From: Desulfonatronospira thiodismutans ASO3-1
GTDB lineage: Bacteria > Desulfobacterota > Desulfovibrionia > Desulfovibrionales > Desulfonatronovibrionaceae
Direction: 5' to 3'
Assembly (NCBI RefSeq): GCF_000174435.1
Contig: NZ_ACJN02000002.1
Coordinates: forward strand, 1 to 64,000
DNA length: 64,000 nt
The first letter of the stretch is position 1, and every line of letters begins with the position of its first letter. Positions 62,279 to 64,000 of the stretch are shown here, in pieces. The notes under the pieces were generated by a model. That model made no database searches and was not told the origin of the DNA. It saw only the letters and a program-made list of their open reading frames with translations. The position numbers and the translations under genes are program-made.

Positions 62279-64000
62279 TTAGATAAACTCACCGTCTCCA
62301 AGGATGTCTTTTTCCTTTTCTAATCCCATGAACTCTATTGCCTGGGAATTACCCTCGTCATCCTCGTCACCCCAGGGATGAAGGTGCTCATTTTCCGCCA
62401 AAGGAGAACCGCCTGCAAATCCAAATGGTTCCTCGGGGATATGGGGAACATGCCATCCGGATATATCTTGGTAAAAGGAAGAGGCGCCGGCGAACATCAT
62501 GTTCATATCCTGCACGTTTGAGACGTCCCAGTCACCAATATTCTGATTAAAGGACTTGGCTCCATCGAACATGGATCTCATATCATCCACGTTTGAGACG
62601 TCCCAGCCCCCTATACCCTGGTTAAAGGACTCAGGGTTAAAGGACTCAGCACTCCGGAACATATAACTCATATCCTGTACGCTGGATGTTTCCCACTCAC
62701 CAATATCCTGATCAAAGGTCTCGGCTCCCCAGAACATGGCTCTCATATCCTGCACTTTGAAAACATCCCAGCGTACTATATCCTGATCAAAGGATTCAGC
62801 ATCCTGGAACATATAACTCATATCCTGTACGCTGGATGTTTCCCAGTCGCCTAAATCCTGGTTGAAGGACCCGGCGTTTTCGAACAACTTTTTCATGTTT
62901 GTCACATTGGACACCTCCCAGTCGCCTATGTCCTGATTAAAGGCTTCGGCACCCAGGAACATGGCCTTCATATCATCTACGTTGGAGACGTCCCAGTCAC
63001 CTATGTTCTGATTAAAATTACGGGCACCCACGAACATAGAACTCATATCCTGCACGTTTGGTGCAACCCAGTCGCCTATATCTTGATTGAAGGACCCGGC
63101 TTCCGAGAACATAGAACTCATACTCTGCACGTTTGAGACGTCCCAGTCGCCTATGTCCTGATTAAAGGATTCGGCCAGGAAAAACATTGACCTCATATCA
63201 TCTACGTTTGAGACGTCCCAGTAACCAATATCCCCGTTAAAGTCCGTACCAGCGAAAATCCCGGACATATCAGCAACCTGAGAGGTATCAATATTATATT
63301 CGGAATCCTCAAAGGTATACTCAATATCTTCATGTACTATGGCAAAAGACCCATCCCCGTCTATTAGGCCGGAGGCAGCCCCTCGGAGCTGTTCTTCCGT
63401 GACTGTCAGGAATTGAGAGGCGTCTTCTTCTAAAATCGCAAACTCTTTAGTTTGTGTTGCCTGGGAAGCATTATCCGCATCAGTCGTAACCTCAATGATA
63501 TATTCCCCGACCTCATAAATCACCAGATCTTCGAAACTGACAGTGGTCTCAGTTTCCTGCAGCGGGTCTACGTATTTGGTCTCGTCTATATCCGTATCAT
63601 TTATCTCCAGGTTAACAGTCAGGTTCTCAGTCTCTACACCTGCCAGTTCTTCTATGCTTACATCTACTGTGAATTCCTGGCCTGCCTCTGGCTCTTCAGG
63701 GGTTATGACTATGGACTGGATGGAGAGGTCAGAAGAGTCAGTCTGATTTTGTAAATCATCTGGCTCTAGTACCAGATCCACCAGGACATTTTCATCGGGC
63801 ATGGTAAAATCCATTTCCACTTTTTCTTCAAATTCATCATGATTAAAGGTAAGCAGATAATCTCCAGGTTCAAGCTGCATGGCATAACCACCGGAATCCC
63901 AGGTAGCAGTGACCTGTTCTCCAGCCTGAACCTGGACATCTCCCAGACCTTCTCCGGGCTTGTATGCCCCTGAACCATCAAGATCCTGAAACACAGTACC
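62279..64000 (-). CDS. BspA-type (DUF285) repeat surface protein, C-terminal part (runs off right edge)
   Basis: The frame is open to the window edge (preceding residues G-T-V-F-Q-D), so the true start is beyond 64000. It begins inside an SdrD-B-like domain (DLDGSGAYKPGEGLGDVQVQ) almost identical to that of the 779-aa CAP protein, then a CARDB-like domain. Eleven 25-residue repeats of the BspA/DUF285 type follow (MxxMFxxAxSFNQDIGDWDV and SNVxD). One repeat carries a 5-residue insertion (FNPES). The tail IEFMGLEKEKDILGDGEFI is the conserved C-terminal tail. BspA-type repeats are leucine-rich-repeat-like and mediate adhesion. A CAP domain may lie upstream, outside the window. Confidence 0.85.
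   Translation of the reverse strand, partial: GTVFQDLDGSGAYKPGEGLGDVQVQAGEQVTATWDSGGYAMQLEPGDYLLTFNHDEFEEKVEMDFTMPDENVLVDLVLEPDDLQNQTDSSDLSIQSIVITPEEPEAGQEFTVDVSIEELAGVETENLTVNLEINDTDIDETKYVDPLQETETTVSFEDLVIYEVGEYIIEVTTDADNASQATQTKEFAILEEDASQFLTVTEEQLRGAASGLIDGDGSFAIVHEDIEYTFEDSEYNIDTSQVADMSGIFAGTDFNGDIGYWDVSNVDDMRSMFFLAESFNQDIGDWDVSNVQSMSSMFSEAGSFNQDIGDWVAPNVQDMSSMFVGARNFNQNIGDWDVSNVDDMKAMFLGAEAFNQDIGDWEVSNVTNMKKLFENAGSFNQDLGDWETSSVQDMSYMFQDAESFDQDIVRWDVFKVQDMRAMFWGAETFDQDIGEWETSSVQDMSYMFRSAESFNPESFNQGIGGWDVSNVDDMRSMFDGAKSFNQNIGDWDVSNVQDMNMMFAGASSFYQDISGWHVPHIPEEPFGFAGGSPLAENEHLHPWGDEDDEGNSQAIEFMGLEKEKDILGDGEFI

Noticed and set aside
62500-63250. DNA repeat array of 75 bp period in the right-edge gene
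   Set aside because: It is explained by in-frame 25-residue BspA repeats of the protein.
1-64000. Type I secretion transporter, rRNA, tRNA, origin of replication
   Set aside because: I looked for ABC-transporter or HlyD/TolC-like proteins and RNA genes and found none in the window.

Overview
The window looks like accessory chromosome from a Gram-negative bacterium. A sulfate-reducing Desulfovibrionales-type deltaproteobacterium, perhaps haloalkaliphilic, is my best guess. The reasons are giant Asp/Glu-rich, nearly Cys-free exported proteins, SapC-family genes, a lipobox lipoprotein, and many REP palindromes with REP-associated transposases. This is inference; no rRNA, tRNA or housekeeping gene is present to anchor taxonomy. 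Almost every gene is on the minus strand.

Layout: 1-3.7 kb holds Rpn/transposase_31 nucleases (one cut by the window edge, one intact, one ruined), a RAYT (REP-associated tyrosine transposase) and small gene fragments. From 3.7 to 15.1 kb lie three surface-protein loci: a 1571-aa PPC/beta-helix/RTX/serine-protease protein with a lipoprotein, a 779-aa CAP-domain protein, and a 605-aa protein. Two of these loci (the first and the third) are followed by members of a ~70-aa small-protein family. From 15.2 to 17.2 kb is a sapC - NYN nuclease - small-protein operon, then a hicAB toxin-antitoxin pair and a second RAYT. From 19.4 to 20.4 kb is an IS200-like element with matching ends. From 21.1 to 25.5 kb is a five-gene mobile module of three overlapping tyrosine recombinases (RIT-like) with a CHC2 zinc-finger gene and a Cys-rich basic gene. 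It lies between remnants of a SPINDLY/OGT-type glycosyltransferase and a possible methyltransferase-regulatory protein. From 25.9 to 30.75 kb four RAYT genes alternate with truncated sapC pieces in a ~2.62-kb tandem duplication. From 30.9 to 33.6 kb an IS21-family element (istA/istB) splits a phage-type integrase. From 34.0 to 36.1 kb is a second copy of the 15.2-17.2 kb cassette, in which sapC is frameshifted.

The last 28 kb is a second surface-protein region: a 3984-aa giant, a 1288-aa multi-domain protein, an 873-aa serine protease, an 1826-aa ELWxTDGT-repeat protein with a 76-aa relative, and a BspA-repeat protein that runs off the right edge.

Two things tie the surface proteins together. 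A recurring domain of about 80-100 residues (core W-T-G ... G-W-[VIF] ... H-N-x-[LI]-Y) occurs about 18 times in six proteins. A short C-terminal tail ([VIL]-x-x-[ML]-G-[VIL] followed by acidic residues and a hydrophobic end) occurs in all eight large proteins. Together with RTX-like repeats and the absence of N-terminal signal peptides, this suggests a co-exported cell-surface set, probably using type I secretion. No transporter gene is in the window. The RAYTs, REPs and recombinases look like the force that has duplicated and broken the genes around them.
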